A stretch of 64,000 bases of DNA, taken from contig NZ_AUHB01000012.1 in NCBI RefSeq assembly GCF_000422965.1, positions 1-64,000 of the forward strand, written 5' to 3'. Below are positions 19,492 through 27,837 of the stretch, in pieces; the stretch's first letter is position 1, and each line of letters begins with the position of its first letter. Origin of the DNA: Pleomorphomonas oryzae DSM 16300. GTDB taxonomy: Bacteria > Pseudomonadota > Alphaproteobacteria > Rhizobiales > Pleomorphomonadaceae. Both the position numbers and the translations under genes were made by a program. The notes beneath the pieces are model-generated. The model did not search any database. It saw nothing but the letters and a program-made list of their open reading frames with translations, and was not told the DNA's origin.

Positions 19492-21186
19492 TCAGGCGGC
19501 CTTGAGGCTCCGGACGAAGGTTTCGACCTCGCGGCGCAGCGTGGCCGAATTGGCACTCATGCCTTCCGAAAGGCCCATCAGTTGGGTCGCGGCGGCGCCG
19601 GTCATCTCGGCGGCGGTGCCGACGCCGGAGATGTTGTGGCTGACGGCTGCCGTTCCCTGTGCCGCCCGCTGGGTATTCTGGGCAATTTCGCCCGTAGCGG
19701 CGCCTTGCTGCTCGACGGCCCCGGCAATCGCCTCGGAAGCGTGCTGGATGGTGTCGATGGTCTTGACGATCCGCGAGATGGACTCGACCGCAACGCCGGT
19801 GGCGGCCTGGATCTCGTTGATCTTGGTACCGATCTCATTGGTCGCCTTGGCGGTCTGGTCGGCGAGCTGCTTGACCTCGGCGGCGACGACGGCAAAGCCC
19901 TTGCCCGCTTCGCCCGCCCGTGCCGCCTCGATGGTTGCGTTGAGTGCCAGGAGATTGGTCTGGGCGGCGATGTTGCTGATCAGCTCGACCACGGTGCCGA
20001 TCTGCTGGGCCGAGACTGACAACGACTGGACATTCTGGCTGGAGGTGGCTGCTTCGGCCGCCGCTTCCTTGGCGATCTTTGACGAGTTGGTCACCTGCTG
20101 GGAGATTTCGCTCACCGACGCGGTGAGTTCTTCGGTGCCGGCAGCGACCGTCTGGACGTTGGTCGAGGCCTCTTCCGATGCACCGGCCACCGACTGCGCC
20201 TGCCGGGCGGTTTCTTCCGCCGTGGCCGACAGGTTGCGGGCGGCGTCGGCCACCTCGGTCGAAGAGCCGGTGAAGGCGGCCGATAGCTCTTCGATGCGGC
20301 TGGCGAAGCGGTCGGTCAGCTCAGAGCGGCGCTTGAGTTCAGCTGCCTCGGCCGCCTTGATCGTTTCGGCGGCATGACGGGCGTCTTCGGCCAGCTTCAG
20401 GCTCACGCGGAATTCCTCGAGGCTGTTGGCGATTCGGCCGATCTCTTCCTTGCGATCGCGATCTTCAATGGACACGTCGTAGTCGCCGTCCTGCATCGCC
20501 CGCATCTGCTTGAGCAAATGGGCGAGCGGCTGCGTGACGGACTTTCGCATGACAACGATCGACAGCGCGCCGATCGCCAGGGTCGCCAACAGAATGCCGG
20601 CGATGGCGGACCAGATGGTCCGGGTCACCGTCTGACGGTTTTCCTCGATCTGAGCGGCGACCTGCTTAAGCACCTCGTCATTGAAGACGACCGTGGCCTG
20701 CTGGATGTTGGCGATGGCGGGCTGGCAATCGCTGACCAACAGCTGCAGGGCCTTGGCATTCTGGCTTGGGTCGGTGCTGCCCGACAGCTTGACGACCTCG
20801 CTGCAGGAGCCAGCAAGCGCCCCTTTGACCTGCTCGCCGAAAGCTTTGATTTCCGTCGCCCGGGCTGGGAGGCTTTGAGCCGCCTCGGCAAGATAGCTCT
20901 GGGCCGCGGCTTCCGCCTTGTCGCGAGTAGCAGCGGCATCGGCATTGTCCTTGTCCGATGTAGAGGCGGCGTTCTTGAACAGCGAGGCCACCACGTCAGA
21001 AAGGTTGCGATTGGCGCGCGCCATCAGGAAAGGCGCATGGGCGTCGTTCTGGATCAGATTCTGATAGTTGTCGCTCACCGTACTGGTTTGCCATCCAAAA
21101 TAGCCGGCTCCTGCAATAGCAACTAATCCAATAGAACCGGCAACTAAAACAACCTTTGTTAGCAACGACAGATTCTTGAGCGACAT
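19492..21186 (-). CDS. Methyl-accepting chemotaxis protein (third of three)
   Basis: This 564-residue chemoreceptor has TM1 at about residues 8-28, a periplasmic helical sensor, TM2 at about 195-217, HAMP ([18 protein letters not shown]) and a long signalling hairpin with [19 protein letters not shown] near residue 410. The sensor holds two Cys residues (GSCSEVVKL and VSDCQPAI), which might form a disulfide. The start at 21186 is preceded by GGAGGT; an upstream in-frame Met at 21216 is less likely. It ends in VRSLKAA with no CheR pentapeptide. Confidence 0.94.
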   Translation of the reverse strand: MSLKNLSLLTKVVLVAGSIGLVAIAGAGYFGWQTSTVSDNYQNLIQNDAHAPFLMARANRNLSDVVASLFKNAASTSDKDNADAAATRDKAEAAAQSYLAEAAQSLPARATEIKAFGEQVKGALAGSCSEVVKLSGSTDPSQNAKALQLLVSDCQPAIANIQQATVVFNDEVLKQVAAQIEENRQTVTRTIWSAIAGILLATLAIGALSIVVMRKSVTQPLAHLLKQMRAMQDGDYDVSIEDRDRKEEIGRIANSLEEFRVSLKLAEDARHAAETIKAAEAAELKRRSELTDRFASRIEELSAAFTGSSTEVADAARNLSATAEETARQAQSVAGASEEASTNVQTVAAGTEELTASVSEISQQVTNSSKIAKEAAAEAATSSQNVQSLSVSAQQIGTVVELISNIAAQTNLLALNATIEAARAGEAGKGFAVVAAEVKQLADQTAKATNEIGTKINEIQAATGVAVESISRIVKTIDTIQHASEAIAGAVEQQGAATGEIAQNTQRAAQGTAAVSHNISGVGTAAEMTGAAATQLMGLSEGMSANSATLRREVETFVRSLKAA

Positions 21187-21490
21187 AGATACCTCCGGTC
21201 GAATACGTAGGACCATGTCGCTCCTTACTCATTAATAAGGGATAAAACGGATCCGTGGTTGAAGATTATTATTTGTCTGCCACCCGATGGAATGAATGAG
21301 TTCTTTCGCCACCTGGCGAAATTGCCGATGCGCCGGCGGCGCCTTTATCTTTCGTTCCAACCGATCGGACTCTGAACCGATCGGCGCTCCCCGCGTTATC
21401 TCCCTTGCAGTGCCGCCCCCATTTGCGCCGGGCCGGATCGCTCCCATGTGGCCTCTGCCGGCCAGCGAACCCAGCGACAGGAGACTTACG

Positions 21491-21976
21491 ATGCGGCTAC
21501 GCCTTGTCATTCTCACCGCGGCCTTTGCGCTACCGGCTGCCGATGCTTTCGCCCAAGAGAAGGTGGACACGCTTTCCATCCTGCCTCAGGCCTGCCGGGC
21601 GGCCATGATGTCGGCCGACCATACGATGGTCAGTTCCAGCGCCGACGCCAAAGCGAACGCTCCCAAGACGATGCCGGGCATGGATGCGACCAAGCAGGTT
21701 CAGGAGACGGCCTCGGACAGCGCCCAGCAGGAAGCCCTCGACGCGGTCAATCGCATGCATGAGCCAATGATGGCGGCGGCCAAGATCGCCGACCCCGATC
21801 TCGCCTTCAATTGCGGCATGCTGGTCCATCATCAGGGCGCGATCGACATGGCGCGCCTCGAGCTGAAATACGGCAAGGACGACCAGAGCAAGAAGATGGC
21901 CGAGATGATCATCGAGGCGCAGACCAAGGAAATCACCGAGATGTCGGCGCGTATCGAGACGATGACCAAGCAATAG
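21491..21976 (+). CDS. DUF305 family secreted protein
   Basis: The 161-residue protein has a signal peptide (MRLRLVILTAAFALPAADAF, cleavage after FAQ) and a C-terminal DUF305 domain with NRMHEPMM, GMLVHHQGAIDMARLELKYG and EIIEAQ-like MIIEAQTKEI. DUF305 proteins are ferritin-like helical proteins often found with copper-resistance genes, and the conserved His and Met residues may bind metal. The frame is open upstream, but ATG 21491 follows GACAGGAGAC and starts a proper signal peptide. It converges on a DUF411 gene, another copper-associated family. Confidence 0.87.
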   Translation: MRLRLVILTAAFALPAADAFAQEKVDTLSILPQACRAAMMSADHTMVSSSADAKANAPKTMPGMDATKQVQETASDSAQQEALDAVNRMHEPMMAAAKIADPDLAFNCGMLVHHQGAIDMARLELKYGKDDQSKKMAEMIIEAQTKEITEMSARIETMTKQ

Positions 21977-21981
21977 AGGCG

Positions 21982-22007
21982 ACGGCCGGCGAGAGATCGC
22001 CGGCCGT
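21982..22007. terminator. Bidirectional hairpin between DUF305 and DUF411 genes
   Basis: An 11-bp perfect stem (21982-21992 with 21997-22007) and a GAGA loop lie between the two stop codons. No strong T-run follows, so it may act on both transcripts only in part. Confidence 0.65.
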
Positions 22008-22017
22008 GCTGCATTGA

Positions 22018-22473
22018 TCAGCCGCGATCGGGCTGAACGGTGGCGAACACCTTGGTGCTGCCGTCCTTGCCGATCAGCAGCACGTCGTAGGGCTGGGCAT
22101 CGGCATCGGCACCCATGCCGGGCGAGCCGAGCGGCATGCCGGGGGCGGCAAGGCCGACGGCATCGGGCTTTTCGGTGAGCAGCCGGTCGACCAGCGCTGC
22201 CGGCACGTGCCCCTCGATGGCGTAGCCGCCGACCAGGGCGGTGTGGCAGGAGGCCGCATCCTCGGGAATGCCAAGCTGCTTCTTCCTGGCAGTGATGGCG
22301 TCGTAATCGAGCTCGGTTGCGTTCACTTCATAGCCGGCCGCCTGCATGTGGCTGATCCAGCCATGGCAACACATGCAGCCTTCGTTGAGCACGACATCGA
22401 CCTTCTGTCCGGCAGCGCCGGCCAGCGAGGTGGAAGAGGCAAGGAGAAGAAAGGCGACGAAATAGGATTTCAT
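22018..22473 (-). CDS. DUF411 family metal-binding protein
   Basis: The 151-residue protein has a signal peptide (MKSYFVAFLLLASSTSLAGA) and the DUF411 core: EGCMCCHGWISHM with the CxCC motif near residue 33, DAASCHTALVGGYAIEGHVPA near residue 73 and PGMPLGSPGM near residue 112. DUF411 proteins are periplasmic, thioredoxin-like in parts, and are associated with copper resistance. ATG 22473 follows AGGT and matches the signal peptide; the frame is open further upstream without coding character. The Cys-rich gene upstream on the same strand is probably cotranscribed. Confidence 0.88.
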   Translation of the reverse strand: MKSYFVAFLLLASSTSLAGAAGQKVDVVLNEGCMCCHGWISHMQAAGYEVNATELDYDAITARKKQLGIPEDAASCHTALVGGYAIEGHVPAALVDRLLTEKPDAVGLAAPGMPLGSPGMGADADAQPYDVLLIGKDGSTKVFATVQPDRG

Positions 22474-22562
22474 GATTTTACCTGTGAGGATGGTCACGGG
22501 ACCGCGGCGCTTCATGCGGCCGGCGGTGCGACGAATAGGAAAACTGCTTCGAGAAATGCCGT

Positions 22563-22910
22563 TCAGGTGCGCGGCGGTTCGAGCGGCGGCGGCAGGGAAC
22601 GACCTTCGAGGCCCGCCACGACGACCGGCGACTTGGCCGCGCGTTCGACGAAGACCGCCAGGACCGGCGTGGTCGGCAGCAAGGCAGGGGCGGTCATGGC
22701 GCAGCCGGGGCCAAGGCAGTTGCTGGCGAGGCCGGCCTTGTCGGCCGGGGCGTTCGAGGTCTTGCCGCAGCAATCATGCCCGCTGTCGAGCGTCGCCATT
22801 GCCATCTCGGCGTGCGCGGCAGGCACGGGCAAAACAATGCTCCGTCCACCCAGAAGACCGATCAGGGCAGCTGCGACGAGAACGAAGCGAAAGCCGGCAA
22901 GAAAGCGCAT
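22563..22910 (-). CDS. Small secreted Cys-rich protein, unassigned
   Basis: I do not recognise the family firmly. The 115-residue protein starts with a hydrophobic signal segment (MRFLAGFRFVLVAAALIGLL), then has HDCCGKTSNAP and NCLGPGCAMTAP, giving four Cys in two clusters, and ends in a proline-rich tail (LPPPLEPPRT). Small secreted proteins of this build, including DUF2946-like ones, often accompany copper-resistance genes. It lies 89 bases upstream of the DUF411 gene on the same strand, so a copper- or redox-related role is a guess from context. ATG 22910 is chosen because it begins the signal peptide. Confidence 0.6.
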   Translation of the reverse strand: MRFLAGFRFVLVAAALIGLLGGRSIVLPVPAAHAEMAMATLDSGHDCCGKTSNAPADKAGLASNCLGPGCAMTAPALLPTTPVLAVFVERAAKSPVVVAGLEGRSLPPPLEPPRT

Positions 22911-23074
22911 GATGCAAGTCTCGCATTGTTCGGGGCACCTCGCCAGCATGGAGTGATGCGGATGCGCCGCGCCATGCTTTTGCCGCAGAGCCGCTGCCCG
23001 CCGCAATTCGCCCCTCTTTTCTTGTTGCCGGCGCCTGATAGGGTCTCGCTCAGACCACCGATCCGGAGAGCCCG

Positions 23075-24088
23075 ATGCGCGTTGCCGTTTTCAGCACCAA
23101 GCCCTACGACCGCAACTTCCTGAGCCGCGCCGCCGCCACGCACGGCCACGAGCTCACCTTCTTCGAGCCGAAGCTGGATCTGGCAACGGCGCGGCTCGCC
23201 GAAGGGTTTCCAGCCGTCTGCGCCTTCGTCAACGACACGCTCGACGCCGAGGTAATCGCGACGCTCGCCTCCGGCGGCACGCGCATCGTGGCGCTCCGAG
23301 CGGCCGGCTTCAATAACGTCGCCCTGGAGACGGCGGAGGAGAAGGGTGTGACGGTGCTGCGCGTGCCGGCCTATTCGCCGCACGCCGTTGCCGAATTCTC
23401 GGTGGGTCTGCTGCTCGCCCTCGACCGGCGCATACACCGCGCCTGGGCTCGGGTCAGAGAAAACAACTTCGCGCTGGAAGGTCTGCTGGGGCATGACCTC
23501 TACGGTCGCACCGTCGGTATCGTCGGCACCGGCCGCATTGGTGCGCTGGTGGCGCGCGCCTATCGCCTCGGCTTCGGCTGCGAGGTGGTTGCCCACGATC
23601 GCTACGAGGTCGACGATCTCAAGGCGATCGGCGTCACCTATGTCGACCGTGACGAGCTGATCGAGCGGTCGGATATCATCAGCCTGCATTGTCCGCTGAC
23701 GCCGGAGACGCATTATCTGATTGACGAGGCCGCCATCGCCCGCGCCAAGCACGGCTTCATCCTGATCAACACTTCGCGCGGCGCGCTGATCGACGCCGAG
23801 GCGGTGATCAGCGGCCTGAAGAGCGGCCGGCTCGGCGGCGTCGCTCTCGACGTCTACGAACAGGAAGCGGACCTGTTCTTCGAGGATCTTTCCAGCGAGA
23901 TCATCCAGGACGACGTATTCCAGCGCCTGTTGACCTTCCCCAACGTGCTGATCACCGGCCACCAGGCCTTCTTCACCGAAGAGGCGCTGCTGGCCATCGC
24001 CGAGACCACCATGGGCAACATCGCCGACGAGGAAGCCGGCAAGGTGTCGCCCAATCGTGTGCTCAGTGAGAAGGTGGCGGGCCGCTGA
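23075..24088 (+). CDS. ldhA: D-lactate dehydrogenase-type 2-hydroxyacid dehydrogenase
   Basis: The enzyme reduces 2-oxo acids, most likely pyruvate to D-lactate, with NADH. The 337-residue protein belongs to the LdhA branch of the D-isomer-specific 2-hydroxyacid dehydrogenases. It has the cofactor motif VGIVGTGRIGALVARA near residue 148, the catalytic Arg in LINTSRGALID near residue 234, Glu in LDVYEQEADLFFED near residue 263, and catalytic His in GHQAFFTEEAL near residue 298. The substrate is inferred. The ATG follows CCGGAGAGCC. Confidence 0.9.
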   Translation: MRVAVFSTKPYDRNFLSRAAATHGHELTFFEPKLDLATARLAEGFPAVCAFVNDTLDAEVIATLASGGTRIVALRAAGFNNVALETAEEKGVTVLRVPAYSPHAVAEFSVGLLLALDRRIHRAWARVRENNFALEGLLGHDLYGRTVGIVGTGRIGALVARAYRLGFGCEVVAHDRYEVDDLKAIGVTYVDRDELIERSDIISLHCPLTPETHYLIDEAAIARAKHGFILINTSRGALIDAEAVISGLKSGRLGGVALDVYEQEADLFFEDLSSEIIQDDVFQRLLTFPNVLITGHQAFFTEEALLAIAETTMGNIADEEAGKVSPNRVLSEKVAGR

Positions 24089-24091
24089 AAC

Positions 24092-25195
24092 TCAACCTTT
24101 GGCGACGAGAATGTCGCGGGGAAGGCCGGACAGGATTTCCGGTCCGTCCTTCCTCAGAATGACGATCTCCTCGAGCCGGCAGCCATAGCGGCCGGGCAGG
24201 TAGATGCCCGGCTCGATGGAAAACACCATGCCTTCTTCCAGCACGGTTTCCGAGGTGGCGGTGATATAGGGTGGCTCGTGGCCGTCGATGCCCATGCCGT
24301 GGCCGGTGCGATGGGTGAAGAACTTGCTGTAGCCGGCGTCACTGATCACCGTGCGGGCGGCGGCGTCGACGTCGCGGGCCAGCACGCCGGGCTTGGCGAT
24401 GGCCAGCGCCGCCTGAACGGCCCGTTCGACGACGGCGTGGACGTCGGCATAGCCTTCCGGCGGCCGGCCGACGACAGCGACGCGGGTGATGTCGCTCGGG
24501 AAGCCCGACTTGATGCCGCCGATATCGATCACCACCGCGTCGCCTTCAACGATGTGGCGGTCGGAGGCGGTGTGGTGCGGGAAGGCGCCGTTGGGGCCGC
24601 TGCCGACGATCCAGAAGCTCGGCGCCGCGCCTTCCTTCAGGAAGTGATTGCGGATGACGGCGGCAAGCTCGTTTTCCGTCATGCCCGGCACCAGGGCGGC
24701 AACGGCCGCCTCGATCGCCCGGTCGGCGATGCCGGCGTTCATCTTCAGGAGGTCGTATTCGCGCTCGTTCTTGCGCATGCGCAGGCCGCCCAGCGTGTCG
24801 GCGGTGAAGGTGCGCAGCACGTCGGAGGGCAGGGCGTCGAGTACGAGCAGCGCGAAGTCGGCGCGCATGGTCTCGTCGAGGGCGACCCGGTCGGTGGCGT
24901 TGGCGCCAATGGCGCTGAGCGCCTGGCACAGAGCGACATGCGGCCCTACCTCGTCCGACCAGCGGAAGAAATCGATATCGGTGTGCTGGCGCACGTCGTC
25001 GGCATTGAGCGCCGGCATCAGGAAGGCAGTGCCGCCCGGCGAAACCAGCAGCAGGCAGGCGCGCTCGTCGGAGGCAGGGGTGAAGCCGAGCAGCCATTGC
25101 ATGTGCGAGCCCGGCGCAACGGCGACCAGGCCAGTTTCGGTGGCGACCATCCGCTCGCGCAGGGCGGCGAGGCGGACTTGGGTCTCAGGGGTCAT
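24092..25195 (-). CDS. M24 family metallopeptidase (Xaa-Pro type)
   Basis: The 367-residue protein has the two-domain pita-bread architecture of aminopeptidase P and creatinase relatives. The N-terminal creatinase-like domain covers about residues 1-130. The C-terminal catalytic domain has all five metal ligands: VIDIGG (Asp), PSDITR (Asp), THRTGHGMG (His), SIEPG (Glu) and RLEEIV (Glu). It probably removes an N-terminal residue ahead of proline. It converges on the dehydrogenase gene with a 3-base gap and is divergent from the 5-oxoprolinase genes, so a shared role in peptide scavenging is possible. Confidence 0.9.
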   Translation of the reverse strand: MTPETQVRLAALRERMVATETGLVAVAPGSHMQWLLGFTPASDERACLLLVSPGGTAFLMPALNADDVRQHTDIDFFRWSDEVGPHVALCQALSAIGANATDRVALDETMRADFALLVLDALPSDVLRTFTADTLGGLRMRKNEREYDLLKMNAGIADRAIEAAVAALVPGMTENELAAVIRNHFLKEGAAPSFWIVGSGPNGAFPHHTASDRHIVEGDAVVIDIGGIKSGFPSDITRVAVVGRPPEGYADVHAVVERAVQAALAIAKPGVLARDVDAAARTVISDAGYSKFFTHRTGHGMGIDGHEPPYITATSETVLEEGMVFSIEPGIYLPGRYGCRLEEIVILRKDGPEILSGLPRDILVAKG

Positions 25196-25335
25196 CAGGC
25201 GGTCCTTGGTGTTTGCCGGCGTCTTGCGGCCGGCTATCGGTCTACGAGTATAGACTTTCGGCGCACGTCCACCAACTGCATTGCCGCGTGGCTCCCTTGC
25301 GCCGCAGGCATTGGCTGCCGATAATCGCGGTTAAT

Positions 25336-25376
25336 CAGATCGCCCTGCGTCCTGGCAGACGCAGAGTGGCGATCTG
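25336..25376 (+). other. Long hairpin in the pxpB upstream region
   Basis: An outer 9-bp stem (25336-25344 with 25368-25376) and an inner 7-bp stem (25345-25351 with 25358-25364) are separated by a 3-base bulge and closed by a 6-base loop. GTCTTTT follows. It lies 74 bases before the pxpB start and is terminator-like, but no gene ends just upstream on this strand. Confidence 0.55.
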
Positions 25377-25389
25377 GTCTTTTGCTGTC

Positions 25390-25434
25390 GCATCGGATTT
25401 TCCGAAAACCGGATTCCACTTTTCGGTCCGATGC
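25390..25434. repeat. Palindromic repeat-like element before pxpB
   Basis: An outer 8-bp stem (GCATCGGA with TCCGATGC) and an inner 7-bp stem (CCGAAAA with TTTTCGG) are joined by a 4-base bulge and an 11-base loop containing CCGGATTCCAC. Elements of this shape are widespread intergenic repeats in Hyphomicrobiales, from memory of related genomes. It ends 15 bases before the GTG start. Confidence 0.5.
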
Positions 25435-25449
25435 GTTTAGGGGACCCGG

Positions 25450-26103
25450 GTGGCCAACGAATTTACCTTATCCGACGCCGGAACCGGTGCGCTGCTTTTC
25501 GACGTCGCCCAGGACGGGGTTTTCGACGAGACGCGGCAGGCGAGGCTGCTGGCGCTGGCTGACAGCCTTGCCGGTACTCCCGGCATCGACGACGTCGTGC
25601 CCGGCATGAACAACCTGATGGTCGCTTTCGATCCGCTGACGGTCGACGCCGACGAGATCGGGCGCCGCCTTGCCGAGGGCTGGCGCCGCGCGGCATCCGC
25701 TGGTGAACCCGGTCGGTCGCACGAAATCGCCGTGGTCTATGGCGGACCGGATCTCCAGGATTTCGCGGCCGGGCTCGGTCTCTCCGTCGACGAGGTGATC
25801 GAGCGGCATTCCCAAGCCCTCTATCGGGTGGCGGCCATCGGTGCCATGCCCGGCTTTCCCTATCTTTCGGGGCTCGATCCGAAGCTGGCCACGCCGCGCC
25901 GGGCGGTGCCGCGCCAGGGCGTGCCGAAGGGGGCGGTGATCGTCGGCGGCGGGCAGGCTGGCATCATGCCGATCACCGCGCCGTCGGGCTGGCACATCCT
26001 CGGCCACACCGATTTCCAACTGTTCGATCCCCATCGCGCCGTGCCGGCGACGCTGCGGCCGGGCGATAGCGTGCGCTTCATCGGCAAGGGAGGGGAGCGG
26101 TGA
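25450..26103 (+). CDS. pxpB: 5-oxoprolinase subunit PxpB (KipI-like)
   Basis: PxpB works with PxpC and PxpA in the ATP-dependent opening of 5-oxoproline to glutamate. The 217-residue protein has the AHS1/KipI pattern: VPGMNNLMVAFDP near residue 49, IGAMPGFPYLSGLDP near residue 131, TPRRAVPRQGVPKGAV and the GIMP-TAPSGWHILG segment. The start is GTG. The stop overlaps the GTG start of pxpC. The leader contains two long hairpins. Confidence 0.9.
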   Translation: MANEFTLSDAGTGALLFDVAQDGVFDETRQARLLALADSLAGTPGIDDVVPGMNNLMVAFDPLTVDADEIGRRLAEGWRRAASAGEPGRSHEIAVVYGGPDLQDFAAGLGLSVDEVIERHSQALYRVAAIGAMPGFPYLSGLDPKLATPRRAVPRQGVPKGAVIVGGGQAGIMPITAPSGWHILGHTDFQLFDPHRAVPATLRPGDSVRFIGKGGER

Positions 26104-27056
26104 TCGAGATCCTTTCCTCCGGCGCACTCAATTCGGTGCAGGATCGGGGCCGTCGCGGCCTGCTGTCGAGCGGCGTCTCCCGCTCCGGCGCCATGGATCT
26201 GCCGGCCCTCGATGCCGCCAACGCGCTTCTCGGCAACGAGCCGAACGCGGCGGCCGTCGAGGTGGCTACTTTTCCCTTTCGGCTGCGCTTTGTTGTGGTG
26301 GCGACGGTGGCGGTGACTGGCGCCACCGCCGAGGCGAGGCTGGCCGGCCGTCGCCTGATGCCTTGGGGGGCAGCGGAGGCTCGGCCTGGCGACGAACTGA
26401 CAATCGATCCACCAACGGCGGGCGCCCGCATCTATGTCGCCTTCGGCGGCGGCGTCGACGTGCCGCAGCTGCTCGGCGGGCGGGCGACCGATCTCAAGAG
26501 CGGTTATGGTGGCCACGAGGGGAGGGGACTGAAGCGCGGCGATCGTCTGCCTTTGGGACGGCGAGCCACGGGTAGGCTGCCCGATGGCGGCATCGGCGCC
26601 TTGCCGCCGCCCGGACGGAGCGATCCCGATCGGCCGTTGCGCGTGCTGCCGGCGGCCGAGTGGCTCGATTTCTCCGACGCAGCTCGTCAGCGCTTCCTAT
26701 CCGTCGGGTGGCGTGTCACGGCCGAGGCCGATCGGCAGGGCTGCCGGCTCGACGGGCCGGAGCTTGTCCGCGAGCGGCGGCGCGAGCTGTTGTCGCATGG
26801 CATCGTGCCGGGCACGGTGCAGGTACCGCCCTCCGGCCGGCCGATCGTGCAGCTCGCCGAGGCCAACACCTGCGGCGGCTATCCGAAGATTGCTACGGTG
26901 ATCGAGGCTGATCTCTGGCGCCTGGGGCAGGCGATGCCGGGTGATGCATTGCGCTTTGCCGTGGTGGACCGCGCCGAGGCACTGGCGGCCCTCCGCGAGA
27001 CGGCCGACTGGCTCGACCGACTGCGCTCGGCAGCGGCGCTCTATCGCGTTTCGTAG
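26100..27056 (+). CDS. pxpC: 5-oxoprolinase subunit PxpC (KipA-like)
   Basis: The 318-residue protein belongs to the biotin-dependent carboxyltransferase-like AHS2/KipA family and forms the PxpBC kinase part of 5-oxoprolinase. Typical parts are SVQDRGR-like NSVQDRGRRGLLS near residue 12, SGAMDLPALDAANALLGN near residue 29, the glycine-rich FGGGVDVPQLLGGRATD near residue 118, and QLAEANTCGGYPKIATV near residue 256. GTG at 26100 overlaps the pxpB stop by four bases. The 3' end overlaps the convergent biotin-carrier-like gene by 16 bases. Confidence 0.9.
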   Translation: MIEILSSGALNSVQDRGRRGLLSSGVSRSGAMDLPALDAANALLGNEPNAAAVEVATFPFRLRFVVVATVAVTGATAEARLAGRRLMPWGAAEARPGDELTIDPPTAGARIYVAFGGGVDVPQLLGGRATDLKSGYGGHEGRGLKRGDRLPLGRRATGRLPDGGIGALPPPGRSDPDRPLRVLPAAEWLDFSDAARQRFLSVGWRVTAEADRQGCRLDGPELVRERRRELLSHGIVPGTVQVPPSGRPIVQLAEANTCGGYPKIATVIEADLWRLGQAMPGDALRFAVVDRAEALAALRETADWLDRLRSAAALYRVS

Positions 27057-27418
27057 AGCGACATGCCCCAGGCGACGGCGTCGCCGTCATCGGCTAGGGC
27101 TTGGCCGAGCGTCAGATCGGCAGCGGCAATGACCGGCAGCAACAGGCCATTGGCCTCGACGAAGGCGATCGTTTCGCCCTGCCTGACGACCTCGCCCGGG
27201 GCAAAGCGCGGCGTGCCTTCGAGAGGGTGCACGGGACGGAAGCGGCCGGGCGACGGGGAAGCGACGCGAGAGAGCGGCGGTTCGAGTGGGCTCGGCTCGG
27301 AGGCTTCTTCCGAGGCGAAGCGCAGCCTGAGGTGCGCTCGGCCGGCGCGGATATCGGCGGTGGCAATGCCTTGACCATCCAGCCGGCGGACGATGGCCTC
27401 GATTTCCTCGAAGGTCAT
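27041..27418 (-). CDS. Biotin-carrier-like protein lacking the biotinylation lysine
   Basis: The 125-residue protein resembles the adjacent biotin carboxyl carrier protein. Its N-terminal helix (FEEIEAIVRRLDGQGIATAD) has the same look, followed by a Pro/Ser-rich linker and a C-terminal lipoyl/biotinyl-type fold (TPRFAPGEVVRQGETIAFVE). Where biotin carriers have the EAMKM motif, it reads EANGLLL, without the modified lysine. It is therefore unlikely to be biotinylated and may be structural or regulatory, or a decayed paralogue. Its start overlaps the stop of the true carrier gene by four bases, so the two are translationally coupled. Confidence 0.7.
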   Translation of the reverse strand: MTFEEIEAIVRRLDGQGIATADIRAGRAHLRLRFASEEASEPSPLEPPLSRVASPSPGRFRPVHPLEGTPRFAPGEVVRQGETIAFVEANGLLLPVIAAADLTLGQALADDGDAVAWGMSLYETR

Positions 27419-27837
27419 GACGGTTCATCCGGGACGATGCGGAACAGCGTGGCGCCGCGGATCACCAGAGCGCCGTTCTCGGCGGCGATCGATATGACCC
27501 GGCCGGCCCGGTCGGCCTCGATGGGGTTCAGCATCTTCATCGCTTCGAGAAGGCCGATGGTCTGCCCCTCCTCGACGTGGTCGCCGACTTCGACGAAGGG
27601 CAGCGCCTCCGGCGACGACGATCGATAGAAGGTGCCGGTGAGGCCGGCGGCGATGGTGTAATTTCGAGCTGCCATCAACTCGGGTGCCAGAGCGGGCGCC
27701 GGCGCAGCCGGAACGGCCGGCCGGGTGGCGCCATCCTTGACGAGATGGATGTGGATGTCGCCTTCCTCGAACTCGATCTCACGGAGGCCGGAATCGTTGA
27801 GGAGAGCGACGAGGCGGTCGAGAAGCGCGTCGTCCAT
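27415..27837 (-). CDS. Biotin carboxyl carrier protein (AccB-like)
   Basis: The 140-residue protein has an N-terminal helical segment (LLDRLVALLNDSG), a proline/alanine-rich linker (about residues 38-56) and a C-terminal biotinyl domain with LLEAMKMLN at about residues 95-103, the lysine being the biotin attachment site. Small AccB-like carriers of this kind are found beside pxp genes and are thought to belong to a carboxylase linked to that locus. The biotin carboxylase (accC-like) subunit is absent from the window. The start overlaps the pxpA stop by one base (TGATG). Confidence 0.85.
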   Translation of the reverse strand: MDDALLDRLVALLNDSGLREIEFEEGDIHIHLVKDGATRPAVPAAPAPALAPELMAARNYTIAAGLTGTFYRSSSPEALPFVEVGDHVEEGQTIGLLEAMKMLNPIEADRAGRVISIAAENGALVIRGATLFRIVPDEPS

